NCBI RefSeq assembly: GCF_008064635.1
Contig: NZ_VRYZ01000005.1
Span: 124,001 to 188,000 of the forward strand
DNA length: 64,000 nt
Source of the DNA: Parahaliea aestuarii
Lineage (GTDB): Bacteria > Pseudomonadota > Gammaproteobacteria > Pseudomonadales > Halieaceae
Reading direction: 5' to 3'
Positions 34,088 through 46,277 of the stretch are shown piece after piece (positions within the stretch are counted from its first letter, which is position 1; each line of letters begins with the position of its first letter). The notes below the pieces were generated by a model. That model saw nothing but the letters and a program-made list of their open reading frames with translations, had not been told where the DNA came from and made no database searches. The position numbers were made by a program, and so were the translations under genes.

Positions 34088-35911
34088 GTGCCTTTTTTCC
34101 GCTATCCCCGACAGTGCGCCGTATCCGTGGCAACAGGGCTGACGAAGGTGCTGAAGCGTTCGCGGGGCGGGGCCCGCTGGTGGGCCGGGCTATGGCTATG
34201 TGTGTGGCCGCTGCTGGCCGGGGCGGCGACGCTGGACTACAGCGTCGAGGGTCTGGATAAATCCCAGCGCGAGAACGTAGTGGCCTGGCTGGGCGAAGCG
34301 CCCGCCGACGAAGTGGAGCGCACCGCCTTCCTCGCCACGGTGCGCGAACGGGTGGAAAAGGGCCTGCAGGCTCTCGGTTACTACCAGCCTGATATTGATT
34401 TCTCCCTCGACAAGGAAAGGACAACCTGGCGACTCACCATCCAGGTCGCGGCTGGTGATCCGGTGCACCTGGATGAATACGATCTGCGGCTGTCCGGTGA
34501 GGCTGCTTCCGACCCGGCCTTTGAGCGCTACCTCGCGGAGGCCCCCCTGCAACCTGGCGATCAGTTGGACCACGCCGCCTACGAGGCGATGAAAAAAAAG
34601 CTGATGACGCTGGCTCAGCGACGCGGTTATTTTGACGCCCGCTTTACCGCGAACCGGGTGGCGGTGGAAGTGGCGGCCAATACGGCGCGTCTCAGCCTGC
34701 ACTTCGACAGCGGCCCGCGCTACCGCTTTGGTCCCATCCAGTACCAGGGAGATGCACTGTCCAGCGAGCAACTGGACAGCTTGATGCCCTTTGCCGAGGG
34801 GGACCCCTTTGAACTGGCGCGGCTCCAGGAGTTCCAGTCCCAACTGCAACGCACCGGCTATTTTCGCGGTGTGTTGGTGCGCCCCCGGGTAGAGGAGGCG
34901 GTTGACCTGGCCATTCCTCTGGCACTGGATCTGGCGCCGGCCAGGCGTCACAGTTTCGAGGTCGGGCTGGGTTACAGCACCGACACCGAGGAGCGGGTAT
35001 CAATGGTGTGGCGTACCCCCCGTATCAACCGCTGGGGGCACAGCCAGGAAACCCGGCTGGAATACTCGGCGATCAACCCCAGCGGCCGCATCACCTACAA
35101 CATACCGCTGTCCCATCCCCTCTATGATGTGCTGCAGTTACGTGCGCGCCTCGAACAGAACGAGTTTGGCGACATCGACAGCGAACAGCTGGAATTCGGT
35201 GTGCGACGCGAGATTCACCGCGAACGCTGGATCTACGGTTATTCCCTGCGCCACCTCAATGAACGCTGGGATGTGGCCGGCACGACCCGCAGCGACGATT
35301 ACCTGTTGCCCGGATTCAGCCTGTCCCACAAATACCGGGAAGGCGCGCTGGTAAACCCCAGTCGCGGCCTCAGTCAGTACTATCTGCTGGAGGGGGGCAG
35401 TGACCAGGCGGGCTCCGATCTCGACCTGGTGCGCGGCTACGGCAAGCTCGTGTATGTCCACTCCCTGCCGGATGAGCGCCACCGGCTGGTCGGTCGCCTG
35501 GAGGCGGGGGCGGTGTTTGTTTCCGAAGGGCAGCGTGACGATCTGGCGCCGTCCCTGAGCTTCTTCGCTGGTGGCTCCCAGAGCCTGCGCGGCTATGGTT
35601 ACCAGAGCATCGGCAAGGAAGTGAAATTCACGCGCGATGACGGCAGCACCAATACCCTGGTGGTGGGTGGCGACCGGCTGCTGATCGGCAGCCTGGAATA
35701 CCAGTACCGCTTTCGGCCGAGTTGGCGCGGGGCGGTTTTTGTCGATGCCGGTGACGCCTTTGACGCCGAACAGTTCGATGCGAACGTCGGCGTCGGTGTC
35801 GGCCTGCACTACCTGACCCCGGTGGGCGCAGTGAAACTGGAAGTGGCCAACAGTGTCAGCGAGGACGACCCCGACTGGCGCTTCATCATCAACATCGGGG
35901 CCGAGTTTTGA
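34088..35911 (+). CDS. tamA: Translocation and assembly module outer-membrane protein TamA
   Basis: This is a 607-residue Omp85/BamA-family protein: signal peptide (hydrophobic stretch near LWLCVWPLLAGAA, cleavage after about residue 47), three POTRA domains (about 50-260) and a C-terminal barrel ending FIINIGAEF. The POTRA-barrel layout and size match TamA, which works with TamB in outer-membrane protein or lipid trafficking. The only extended start is GTG at 34088; shorter GTG starts (for example 34127 or 34148) cannot be excluded because no strong ribosome-binding site is visible. It overlaps tamB by 4 bp. Confidence 0.92.
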   Translation: MPFFRYPRQCAVSVATGLTKVLKRSRGGARWWAGLWLCVWPLLAGAATLDYSVEGLDKSQRENVVAWLGEAPADEVERTAFLATVRERVEKGLQALGYYQPDIDFSLDKERTTWRLTIQVAAGDPVHLDEYDLRLSGEAASDPAFERYLAEAPLQPGDQLDHAAYEAMKKKLMTLAQRRGYFDARFTANRVAVEVAANTARLSLHFDSGPRYRFGPIQYQGDALSSEQLDSLMPFAEGDPFELARLQEFQSQLQRTGYFRGVLVRPRVEEAVDLAIPLALDLAPARRHSFEVGLGYSTDTEERVSMVWRTPRINRWGHSQETRLEYSAINPSGRITYNIPLSHPLYDVLQLRARLEQNEFGDIDSEQLEFGVRREIHRERWIYGYSLRHLNERWDVAGTTRSDDYLLPGFSLSHKYREGALVNPSRGLSQYYLLEGGSDQAGSDLDLVRGYGKLVYVHSLPDERHRLVGRLEAGAVFVSEGQRDDLAPSLSFFAGGSQSLRGYGYQSIGKEVKFTRDDGSTNTLVVGGDRLLIGSLEYQYRFRPSWRGAVFVDAGDAFDAEQFDANVGVGVGLHYLTPVGAVKLEVANSVSEDDPDWRFIINIGAEF

Positions 35912-38900
35912 AGCGCGTACTGGCCCTGCTGCCCGTGTTGCTGGTGCTGTTGCTGGTAGTGCTGCTGGCCCTGCCGCTGACGGACACAGGCAGTCGCGCG
36001 TTGTTGCGGATGGTGGAGCGCTATACGCCGCTGACCTTCGACTACGGCGGCGGCAGCCTGTACGGCCGCTTCCAGCTACACTCGGTGCGATTGCCAGCCG
36101 GGGATGTCCTGGTCGAGCTGGAAGGTGTGGAGGCAGCGGTGAAAGCCGCCTGCCTGGTGCAGGGGCAGCTCTGCTTCGAGCGTCTGTCCGCCCGGCGGAT
36201 AGCGGTGACGGTATCCGCCAGCGAAGAGGATAGCGGCGACAGTGATAACGCTCCGGACACCACGCCGCTGGTGTTCCCGCTGCGTATCCTGGCCCCGCAA
36301 ATCGAGTTGGCTGGCCTGGAGGTGAACTGGCCGGGCGGCAGCTGGGTGCAGGACAGGACGCAGCTCAGTGCCCAGGTTGAAACCACTGGCATCTACGTCA
36401 ATGGCGCCCGAATACGCGGCGCGCGGCTGACGCTTGAACCCGGTGACGAAACAGACCGGTCGCGGGTCGAGCTGCCAGCAATCTGGCTGCCCTTTGAGCT
36501 GGCGGTGGACCAGCTCGAACTGGTCCAGTCCAGCTGGGATCTGGCGGGACAGGAGGGGCAGCTGGCGCGGGCCGGTCTGCAGGGGCGCTGGGTCGGCCCG
36601 CGCCTGCAGATTGCAGGGGCCGCACTTCGGCACAGCGATTGGGGGCAGGCAGATATTGCCGGCGAGTTGCGATTTGAACGGGACTGGCCTGTGGATGCGC
36701 GCGCCAGCGTGGTGTTGAATCCTGAGCTGCCGGGGATTGCCGAGTTGCAACCGGGGCCGCTGTCGCTTGCCGCCAGCGGTGACCTCGGTGCCCTGGTCCT
36801 GTCTCTGGAAGGTACCGGGGCCCGCCAGCTTCAGGTGCGCGGGACGGTGGATACACTCGATTCCGATATGGCCTTTGACGCCGAAGCACAGCTGTCATGG
36901 CAGGGCGAGTTGGCGCTGTCGTCGCTGGTTGCTCTGCCGCAGGAATCTCCGCCGGTAACCCTGCACTCGCCGCTGTCGCTTTCAGTAGAGGGCAATCTGC
37001 AGCAGCAAACACTGTTGGCCGGGGCCAATGCCAGCGGCCTTGGTTATAAGGGTGTGGCGCTGTTGCTCGAGGGGCAGTGGCGGGGCAGCGAGTTGCGACT
37101 GGATTCCCTCAGCGCGCTGGAGCCGGGGGAGCAGGGAAGTGCACTGCTTGCCAAGGGCCGCCTGCAACTCGATACAGCGCCATCGCTGGCGCTGAGTATC
37201 AGCAGTCCCGGACTGACCCTGCCATCCTTCAGTGACTACCTGTTCGGGAGAATCCAGGGTGAGCTGAAACTCGCGGCGACACTGGCGGATGAAGGCTGGG
37301 CGCTGGACCTGCAGAACGTGGAGCTGTCCGGCGAGGTCAATGGATTGCCGGCAAAGGTCCGGGGAGTGCTCGGGGTGGACAGCGAGCGCTATCTCACCTC
37401 AGGCCAACTGGACTTTGACGTGAATGGCGCTCGCGGCTTATTGCGCGCTGCCACCGCGCAGGGCGGAGACAGCCTGGTACGTCTTGCGGTAGACGACCTC
37501 AGCCGCTGGCAGCGCGACAGCCGCGGCTCCCTGTCGGCCAGTGCTCGCCTGCGGCCCTCCCTGCTTGCAGGTGATTTCGAGTTTGCCGCAGAGGACGTGG
37601 TCTGGCAGGGCGCAGGACTGGAACAGGGCAGCGCCAGTGGTCGTTTCAATCTGCAGGGTGAAGGTTCGCTGCAGGCCGAGGTTCTGCTACGAGGATTGAA
37701 GCAGGGCGATGTGCTGGTGCATCGCAGTGAGCTCGCTGTTGAGGGCAGAGGAGCCAGCTATCGGCTGTACTGGCAGAGCAAGGGTGATATCGAGGGAACC
37801 CTGGCAATGACGGCGCAGCGTACCGGCGGCGATTGGCTTCGCTGGCGCGGCGAGCTGGCGGCGACCGAGCTGCAGACGCCGCTCGGGCGCTGGACACTGC
37901 CGCAGCCGGTGCAGCTGAGCCTGCGCGAGGGTGTGTTCGATGTCGCGCCGCATTGTTGGCAACAGTCGGCAACCGAACTGTGCCTGCAGCAGGGACGTGT
38001 CGGAACTACCGGTGAGGTGGCCCTGAGTCTTGGCGGCGACGCCGCACTGCTGCAACAATTTGCCAGCGAGGGGGTGCGGGTCAGCGGCCGGCTCGACGGT
38101 GAACTGGATGCCAGCTGGACTGACAGTTCGCCGTTGCAGGCGCATGCCAGCCTGCGCCTTGTCGACGGCGAGGTCAGCCAGCAACTGGAACACAGCAGCG
38201 CCAGCTGGCGCTGGGATCTGCTTGCGCTGGATGCACAGCACGTGTCCGGGCTGACTGAACTCAGTGTCCGCCTGCAACAGCAGGATGTGAATGTGCTGGG
38301 GCTTGACGCAGCAATCGATGGCAACCGCGACGACGCGCTGTCCGGTCAGTTACACATTGGCAATCTGCAGCTGGCCGCGCTGCGGCCCTTCATACCGGAA
38401 CTGGCGCGACTTGAAGGCTCGCTGAGCGGCGAACTGGCGTTGTCCGGCACGGCCAGTCAGCCGGATACCCGGGGCAGGCTGCACTGGCAGCAGGGGGCGT
38501 TGCGCCTGCACGAGAACCCCACTGAACTGGAACAACTGGACCTGCGGCTGGACCTGCAGGGCCAGCGCATGCAGCTGGCCGGCGGCGGATTGCTCGGGGG
38601 CGGTGACGTCACCCTGCAGGGCAACTTGCAGGGGCTGCCGGACTGGTCGATGACGCTGGATGTCAAAGGTCGCGGCAACCGCCTGTTGTACCCGCCGAGC
38701 CTGGAAGTGGTGGTCAGCCCGGATCTGCAACTCAGCGCCCGGGCCGACCTGGTGACCGTGGCCGGGGAGATTCAGGTCGAAGAGGGGCGGTTGGAGCAGG
38801 ATCAGCTGCCAGAGGGCAGTGTGGAACTGTCCAGCGATGTAGTGCGGGTGGATTACGCCGGCAAGGAGATTGATGAGCAACAGGCCTTTGCGACCCAGAT

Positions 38901-39597
38901 CGACCTGCGCCTGGCCATTGCCGAGCGCTTTCGGGTGTTGGGGAGCGGGCTCGATGCGCGGGTGGGGGGCGACCTGGAGGTGCGTCAGCGCCCCGGCCGG
39001 CCACTGCAATTGTACGGCAACCTGAATGTAGTGGACGGTGAATTCCGCGCCTACGGTCAGCATCTGAATATCCGCCAGGGACGCGTTTCCTTCGCTGGCG
39101 CCCCTGAAAATCCCGAGCTGGAACTCCGGGCCGAGCGGGATATATCCCTGGAACAGGTGACTGCCGGGGTGCGCGTCGGCGGCACCCTCGATGCGCCTAC
39201 CCTGCTGGTTTACAGCGACCCGCCCATGTCGCAGTCAGAGGCCCTGTCCTATCTGGTGCGCGGCCGCGGGCTGGACGCCGGTGCCGATGCCGATGGCACC
39301 GCACTGGCACTGTCGCTGGGTAGCGGTATCCTCAATCGCAGTGCCCTGGTGGAAGGGATCAATCGCCTGCCCGGACTCAGCCAGGTGGAGTTTGGCGCCG
39401 AGGGTAGCGCCGACGAGACCGCCGCCACCGTCAGTGGCTATCTCGGCGAGCGCATCTACCTGTCCTATGGGGTGGGTCTGTATGAACCGGTGAATGTCCT
39501 GACAGCGCGACTCTACCTGTATACCCGCCTGTGGCTCGAAGTGGTCAGCCGGCTGGAGAGCTCGGTCGATCTGTACTACAGCTTCGATATCGAATGA
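35908..39597 (+). CDS. tamB: Translocation and assembly module inner-membrane protein TamB
   Basis: This is a 1229-residue AsmA-like periplasm-spanning protein with an N-terminal inner-membrane anchor (VLALLPVLLVLLLVVLLALP) and a long beta-helical body. The C-terminal DUF490 domain (about 900-1229) includes the motif FRAYGQHLNIRQGRVSFAG and ends in an amphipathic strand (SVDLYYSFDIE) that contacts TamA. It starts with TTG overlapping the tamA stop (TTGA), indicating coupled translation. It probably forms a groove for phospholipid transport between the membranes and interacts with TamA. Confidence 0.94.
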   Translation: MKRVLALLPVLLVLLLVVLLALPLTDTGSRALLRMVERYTPLTFDYGGGSLYGRFQLHSVRLPAGDVLVELEGVEAAVKAACLVQGQLCFERLSARRIAVTVSASEEDSGDSDNAPDTTPLVFPLRILAPQIELAGLEVNWPGGSWVQDRTQLSAQVETTGIYVNGARIRGARLTLEPGDETDRSRVELPAIWLPFELAVDQLELVQSSWDLAGQEGQLARAGLQGRWVGPRLQIAGAALRHSDWGQADIAGELRFERDWPVDARASVVLNPELPGIAELQPGPLSLAASGDLGALVLSLEGTGARQLQVRGTVDTLDSDMAFDAEAQLSWQGELALSSLVALPQESPPVTLHSPLSLSVEGNLQQQTLLAGANASGLGYKGVALLLEGQWRGSELRLDSLSALEPGEQGSALLAKGRLQLDTAPSLALSISSPGLTLPSFSDYLFGRIQGELKLAATLADEGWALDLQNVELSGEVNGLPAKVRGVLGVDSERYLTSGQLDFDVNGARGLLRAATAQGGDSLVRLAVDDLSRWQRDSRGSLSASARLRPSLLAGDFEFAAEDVVWQGAGLEQGSASGRFNLQGEGSLQAEVLLRGLKQGDVLVHRSELAVEGRGASYRLYWQSKGDIEGTLAMTAQRTGGDWLRWRGELAATELQTPLGRWTLPQPVQLSLREGVFDVAPHCWQQSATELCLQQGRVGTTGEVALSLGGDAALLQQFASEGVRVSGRLDGELDASWTDSSPLQAHASLRLVDGEVSQQLEHSSASWRWDLLALDAQHVSGLTELSVRLQQQDVNVLGLDAAIDGNRDDALSGQLHIGNLQLAALRPFIPELARLEGSLSGELALSGTASQPDTRGRLHWQQGALRLHENPTELEQLDLRLDLQGQRMQLAGGGLLGGGDVTLQGNLQGLPDWSMTLDVKGRGNRLLYPPSLEVVVSPDLQLSARADLVTVAGEIQVEEGRLEQDQLPEGSVELSSDVVRVDYAGKEIDEQQAFATQIDLRLAIAERFRVLGSGLDARVGGDLEVRQRPGRPLQLYGNLNVVDGEFRAYGQHLNIRQGRVSFAGAPENPELELRAERDISLEQVTAGVRVGGTLDAPTLLVYSDPPMSQSEALSYLVRGRGLDAGADADGTALALSLGSGILNRSALVEGINRLPGLSQVEFGAEGSADETAATVSGYLGERIYLSYGVGLYEPVNVLTARLYLYTRLWLEVVSRLESSVDLYYSFDIE

Positions 39598-39612
39598 GAG
39601 GGGCAGGCGAGG

Positions 39613-39640
39613 GCGGGGCGACGCGCTGTCGTCACCCCGC
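39613..39640. terminator. Putative bidirectional terminator between tamB and OmpA-lipoprotein
   Basis: The 11-bp stem GCGGGGCGACG pairs with CGTCACCCCGC, with one mismatch, over a 6-nt loop. It lies between the convergent ends of tamB and the OmpA-lipoprotein gene. T-runs on either side are short, so termination strength is uncertain. Confidence 0.4.
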
Positions 39641-39646
39641 GTCTGT

Positions 39647-40294
39647 TCAGATCGTTTTGGGCAGGATGTACAGCTCAACCCGGCGGTTCTGGGCACGACC
39701 CGCATCCGAGCCGTTGTCGGCGATGGGCTGATCCGGACCCATGCCCTGCACCAGCATGCGCGAGCGGGTGACGTTGCGGGTCACCAGGTAATCGGCCACC
39801 GAGCCGGCGCGACGCTCGGACAGGGTCTGGTTGTAGGCGCGGCTGCCGGTGCTGTCGGTGTGGCCGGTCACCCGCAGGGTGGTGTCGGCGTACTTGGCCA
39901 GCACTTCGCCCACGGAATTCAGCACCGGATAGAAGTCCGAGCGGAGGTTGTAGGAATCGGTCTGGAAGGTGATATTGCCGGGCATGATCAGGCGCAGGTT
40001 GTCGCCTTCGCGCTGTACCTGTACCCCGGTGCCCTGCAGTTGCTCTTTCAGTTTGGCTTCCTGCACATCCATGTAGGCGCCCACCCCGGCGCCGGCCAGG
40101 CCGCAACCGAGGGCCGCGTTGCGAGCGTGCTTGCTGGATTCGATGGCGCCCACCAGGGCACAGACGGCGGCGGCGCCAGCGCCGTAGGTGGCCGCCTTGC
40201 TGGCCTGCTGTTGGCCGGTGTAAGGGTTGGTGGTACAGGCGCTGAGGGCCAGCATACCGGCGGCTGCCAGCGCTGTTTTGCGAAGAGTTCCCAT
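39647..40294 (-). CDS. OmpA-family lipoprotein, YiaD-like
   Basis: This 216-residue lipoprotein has lipobox LSAC (Cys near residue 20), a glycine-zipper-like Gly/Ala-rich stretch (about 45-75, CALVGAIESSKHARN and GCGLAGAGVGAYMD) and a C-terminal OmpA domain (RVTGHTDSTGSRAYNQTLSE; AQNRRVELYI). It should bind peptidoglycan from the outer membrane, and the glycine zipper may insert into the membrane. The ATG at 40294 has AAGGAGC upstream. It is convergent with tamB. A 7-bp stem (CACCGGG/CCCGGTG) lies in its leader at 40323-40341. Confidence 0.9.
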   Translation of the reverse strand: MGTLRKTALAAAGMLALSACTTNPYTGQQQASKAATYGAGAAAVCALVGAIESSKHARNAALGCGLAGAGVGAYMDVQEAKLKEQLQGTGVQVQREGDNLRLIMPGNITFQTDSYNLRSDFYPVLNSVGEVLAKYADTTLRVTGHTDSTGSRAYNQTLSERRAGSVADYLVTRNVTRSRMLVQGMGPDQPIADNGSDAGRAQNRRVELYILPKTI

Positions 40295-40535
40295 TGGTCT
40301 TGGCTCCTTGTGGAAGGTTGTACACCGGGTTCCGCCCGGTGCTGCGCCCGTTATCGCCGGGCTGGATGCTTGGACACCGGGGTGGGTCCAAGGTTCGTTG
40401 TGGATAGAGTCAGTCTGACTAAAGTAGCGCCTTTGCCGGATGTTTTGTAGTTTAATGCCGCGATGGAAGCATGCCCCCCGGCGGGGCGCAGAACACTGGA
40501 ATCTGAGATATAACTGGAGCAGGGAGATTGGCAGA

Positions 40536-41111
40536 ATGAGCGAAGGAACCACCGGCGATGGCGTGGATTACGGTCCCCTGATGGTGCTGCTGGGTGAGTG
40601 GCGAGGTGATAAAGGGGTCGATCGCGCACCGGAACCGGATGGAGAGGAGCGCAATCCCTACTACGAGACCATCACCTTTGACGCCGCCGGTGATGTCACC
40701 AACTGCGAAGACCAGGTTCTGGCCATCGTGCGTTATCACCAGGTGGTGAGCCGAAAGTCCAACGACAAGGTATTCCACGACCAGGTGGGCTTCTGGATGT
40801 GGGACAAAGCCAACAACACCGTTATGGAAACCTTCACCATCCCCCGCGGCGTGGCGGTGGTCGCCACAGGAACCGTAACGGCACCCGCAAGTCCCGACGA
40901 TGATTGGGTGTTTGAGGTGGCCTGCGATGCGGCTGGCAGTGGCATCGCCCAGTCGGCGTATATGTACGAAAATGGCCGCACCTCTGCTTTCACCCACCGT
41001 ATTACCGTCAAGGGCGACCAGATGCGTTACACCGAGAGCACCACCCTCGATATCTACGAAAAACGCAGCTACGACCACAAAGACGTCAATACCCTGACCC
41101 GCGTCGCCTGA
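40536..41111 (+). CDS. Nitrobindin/THAP4-like heme-binding beta-barrel protein
   Basis: This 191-residue protein resembles the FABP-like nitrobindin family (heme-binding beta-barrel). An early GxW motif (LLGEWRGDKGVD) and the interior FHDQVGFWMWDKANN block fit that fold. Nitrobindins bind NO or peroxynitrite through a His-coordinated heme. Candidate histidines occur near YHQ (residue ~70) and late (THRITV), but I cannot be sure which is the ligand. The ATG at 40536 has AGGGAGA upstream; the extended frame from 40440 is not supported. The stop overlaps the next gene (ATGG at 41111). Confidence 0.75.
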   Translation: MSEGTTGDGVDYGPLMVLLGEWRGDKGVDRAPEPDGEERNPYYETITFDAAGDVTNCEDQVLAIVRYHQVVSRKSNDKVFHDQVGFWMWDKANNTVMETFTIPRGVAVVATGTVTAPASPDDDWVFEVACDAAGSGIAQSAYMYENGRTSAFTHRITVKGDQMRYTESTTLDIYEKRSYDHKDVNTLTRVA

Positions 41112-42142
41112 TGGATCCTCTCAGCCAGGGGGTGCTAGGCGCCGCGCTACCCCAGGGCAGTGCGCGGCGCAGGGAGGTGGCGGGAGCTGGCCTGCTCGGG
41201 TTTCTGGCGGGCATGGCGCCGGACCTGGACGTGCTGATTCGCTCCTCCTCCGACCCGCTGCTGTTTCTTGAGTACCACCGCCAGTTCACCCATTCGCTGC
41301 TTTTCATTCCGGTCGGCGGGCTGCTCTGCGCACTGGCGTTACACGGCCTGATCGGCAGGCGGCGGGGTTTTTCTTTCGGTCGCAGCTACCTGTTCTGCAC
41401 CCTGGGCTACGCCACCCACGGCCTGCTGGACGCCTGCACCACCTACGGCACCATGCTGTTCTGGCCCTTCAGCGAGGCGCGGATCGCCTGGAATACCATC
41501 TCCATCATCGACCCTCTGTTTACCCTGCCGCTGCTGTTGCTGGTGCTGCTGGCCGGCCTGCGCAAACAGCCGGTGCTGGCGCGCTACGCCCTGGTGTGGG
41601 TGCTGGTCTATCTCTGTATCGGCCTGTGGCAGCGCAACGAGGCGCAGTCCATCGGCCGCGAGCTGGCGGCATCCCGCGGCCACCAGCCCCTGCGGCTGGA
41701 GGCCAAGCCCAGTTTCGCCAACATCCTGTTGTGGAAGGTGGTGTACCAGACAAAGGATCGCTTCTATGTGGATGCGGTGCGCACCGGCTTCAGCCGCAGG
41801 GTTTTCGCCGGCGATTCCCTGCCGGTGCTGGATGTGCAGCGGGACTTGCCCTGGCTGGCGCCGGACAGCCAGCAAGCGCTGGATGTGGCGCGCTTCAGCT
41901 GGTTCAGCAATGGCTATGTGGCGCTCGACCCATTACATGCCAACCGGGTGATCGATATTCGCTATTCCCTGTTGCCCAACGAAATCGCACCCCTGTGGAG
42001 CATCGTGCTGGACCCGGCAGCCGCCAACGACGCCCACGCGGATTACATTACCCATCGCGAAGGCGGACCGCAGCGCAGCACGGCGCTGTGGCGGATGCTG
42101 ATGGGGGGAGGAGAGGCCGGCGACGTGGCGCCGGCGCTGTAG
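41111..42142 (+). CDS. DUF457/YdjM-type membrane-bound metal-dependent hydrolase
   Basis: This is a 343-residue membrane protein with the family hallmarks MDPLSQGVLGAALP, GFLAGMAPDLDVLI and HRQFTHSLLF, plus several hydrophobic helices in the first ~180 residues and a soluble C-terminal part. Conserved His and Asp residues indicate a divalent-metal site. The substrate is unknown. It starts at the last base of the upstream stop codon (TGATGG overlap), so it is translated together with the nitrobindin-like gene. Confidence 0.83.
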   Translation: MDPLSQGVLGAALPQGSARRREVAGAGLLGFLAGMAPDLDVLIRSSSDPLLFLEYHRQFTHSLLFIPVGGLLCALALHGLIGRRRGFSFGRSYLFCTLGYATHGLLDACTTYGTMLFWPFSEARIAWNTISIIDPLFTLPLLLLVLLAGLRKQPVLARYALVWVLVYLCIGLWQRNEAQSIGRELAASRGHQPLRLEAKPSFANILLWKVVYQTKDRFYVDAVRTGFSRRVFAGDSLPVLDVQRDLPWLAPDSQQALDVARFSWFSNGYVALDPLHANRVIDIRYSLLPNEIAPLWSIVLDPAAANDAHADYITHREGGPQRSTALWRMLMGGGEAGDVAPAL

Positions 42143-42147
42143 TTAGT

Positions 42148-43326
42148 TCAGCCGGCCAGTATGGCCTGAGCGGCAGGCAGCGCAGCGCCACTGTTGATGG
42201 CGGCGCCCTGGCGACCGAGTACGGATTCCAGGGCCGCCAGCAACGTCAGGACGTTGCGCTCGCGGCTGGAGTGCCCCATCAGGCCGATGCGCCAGGTTTT
42301 ACCCGCCAGTGCCCCCAGGCCGGCACCGATCTCCAGGTCGAACTCGTTGAGCAGGGCGCTGCGCACGGCGGCATCGTCTACACCTGCGGGAATGTTCACG
42401 GCGTTCAGTTGCGGCAGGCGGTACTCTGCGGCCACCGCCATCGACAGGCCCATGGCCTCGAGGCCGGCGACCAGTGCCGCATGGTGGCGAGCGTGGCGCG
42501 CCCAGGCCGCTTCCAGGCCTTCGTCCTGCAGCATCACCAGCGACTCGTGCAGGGCATACAGCGCGTTGACCGGCGCTGTGTGGTGGTAGGCGCGCTTACT
42601 GTTGCCACCCCAGTAGCCCATGACCAGCTGCATGTCGAGGAACCAGCTCTGGACTTTGTGTTCGCGGCTCTGGATGCGTTCCACGGCGCGCGGGCTGAAG
42701 GTCACCGGTGAAATGCCGGGTACGCAGGACAGGCACTTCTGGGTGCCTGAGTAGACCGCATCGGCACCCCAGCCATCCACATCCAGCTCAATGCCGCCGA
42801 GGGACGTCACGGTGTCGACAATGGACAGGGCATTGTGTTCACGGGCCAGCGCGCAGAGCGCGGCGGCGTCGGAGCGCACGCCGGTGGAGGTCTCGGCGTG
42901 GACGAAAGCCAGCACCGAGGCCTGCGGGTGTTCGGCGAAGGCGGCCCGAGCCTTGTCGATGGAGACCGGCTGGCCCCACTCGTCTTCCACCATGATCGCG
43001 GTGGCGCCGCAGCGCTCCACGTTCTCCTTCATGCGGCCGCCGAACACGCCGTTGGCGCAGACGATCACAGTGTCACCGGGTGCCAGCAGGTTGACGAAGC
43101 AGGCCTCCATGCCGGCGGAACCGGGGGCAGATACCGGCAGGGTGAGTTCATTGCGGGTTTTGAAGGCGTACTGCAGCAGGCCCTTGATTTCGTCCATCAG
43201 GCCGACAAACAGGGGGTCGAGGTGGCCCAGGGTGGGGCGGGCCAGGGCGCCGAGGACGCGAGCCGGTACGTCCGAGGGGCCGGGGCCCATCAGGGTGCGC
43301 TGGGGGGGGTAGAAGCTACCGGTCAT
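42148..43326 (-). CDS. Class V aminotransferase (alanine/serine-glyoxylate type)
   Basis: This is a 392-residue fold-type I PLP enzyme resembling alanine-glyoxylate or serine-glyoxylate/pyruvate aminotransferases. The PLP lysine is Lys197 in YSGTQKCLS. The N-terminus has MGPGPSDV and GHLDPLF, typical of the family, and SIVDTVTSLGG provides the Asp that contacts the pyridine nitrogen. It is expected to interconvert small amino acids and keto acids such as glyoxylate. It lies 118 bp from the ppdK 3' end on the same strand, with no clear operon link. Confidence 0.88.
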   Translation of the reverse strand: MTGSFYPPQRTLMGPGPSDVPARVLGALARPTLGHLDPLFVGLMDEIKGLLQYAFKTRNELTLPVSAPGSAGMEACFVNLLAPGDTVIVCANGVFGGRMKENVERCGATAIMVEDEWGQPVSIDKARAAFAEHPQASVLAFVHAETSTGVRSDAAALCALAREHNALSIVDTVTSLGGIELDVDGWGADAVYSGTQKCLSCVPGISPVTFSPRAVERIQSREHKVQSWFLDMQLVMGYWGGNSKRAYHHTAPVNALYALHESLVMLQDEGLEAAWARHARHHAALVAGLEAMGLSMAVAAEYRLPQLNAVNIPAGVDDAAVRSALLNEFDLEIGAGLGALAGKTWRIGLMGHSSRERNVLTLLAALESVLGRQGAAINSGAALPAAQAILAG

Positions 43327-43444
43327 GGGGAAAACTCCGGGTCGAAATCTGTGGGAGGCGCAAGCCTAGCAGTATTGCCTGGGAGGCTTAAGCGGCGGGG
43401 ATCAATACTCTGCATCCATGGCAGTGATACCCGCCGCCGCGCGA

Positions 43445-46054
<2,610 letters not shown>

Positions 46055-46132
46055 GAAAACTCCCGATAGTGGTCGGCTGGGGTGAGTGAGGCCGCGAGTA
46101 TATAGGCTGCAGGTCTGCCGGGGGAGCGCGGC

Positions 46133-46161
46133 GTTATATAAAATTGTTTCAATATCAACAA
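46133..46161 (-). promoter_or_regulatory. Putative ppdK promoter
   Basis: On the minus strand a -35-like TTGTTG (46156-46161) and -10-like TATAAC (46133-46138) are separated by 17 bp, about 80 bp upstream of the ppdK start. One end of the proximal HexR-like dyad touches the -35 box, a position more consistent with activation than with blocking of the core promoter. Confidence 0.5.
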
Positions 46162-46162
46162 C

Positions 46163-46179
46163 TTGTAGTGAAACTACAA
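46163..46179. promoter_or_regulatory. HexR-like operator, proximal copy
   Basis: The sequence TTGTAGTGAAACTACAA is a perfect dyad (extending to ACTTGTAGT/ACTACAAGT over 46161-46181). It fits the HexR consensus TGTARTwwwAYTACA except for one G in the central A/T triplet. HexR is an RpiR-family regulator of central carbon metabolism in gammaproteobacteria that senses KDPG, and PEP-forming genes are known members of its regulon. It is placed at the upstream edge of the putative ppdK promoter. Confidence 0.7.
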
Positions 46180-46215
46180 GTATGGGCGCAGGGTTGCCCG
46201 GAAACGCGCCTTCCT

Positions 46216-46230
46216 TGTAGATTTACTACA
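46216..46230. promoter_or_regulatory. HexR-like operator, distal copy
   Basis: TGTAGATTTACTACA matches the HexR consensus with one half-site mismatch (A for T at position 6). Its centre is 52 bp from that of the proximal copy, close to five helical turns, so both sites would face the same side of the DNA. Confidence 0.6.
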
Positions 46231-46277
46231 GTTTAGCCGAGGTGGGCGGCTTTTCACCGCCCCGGCAGCGGCCGATG

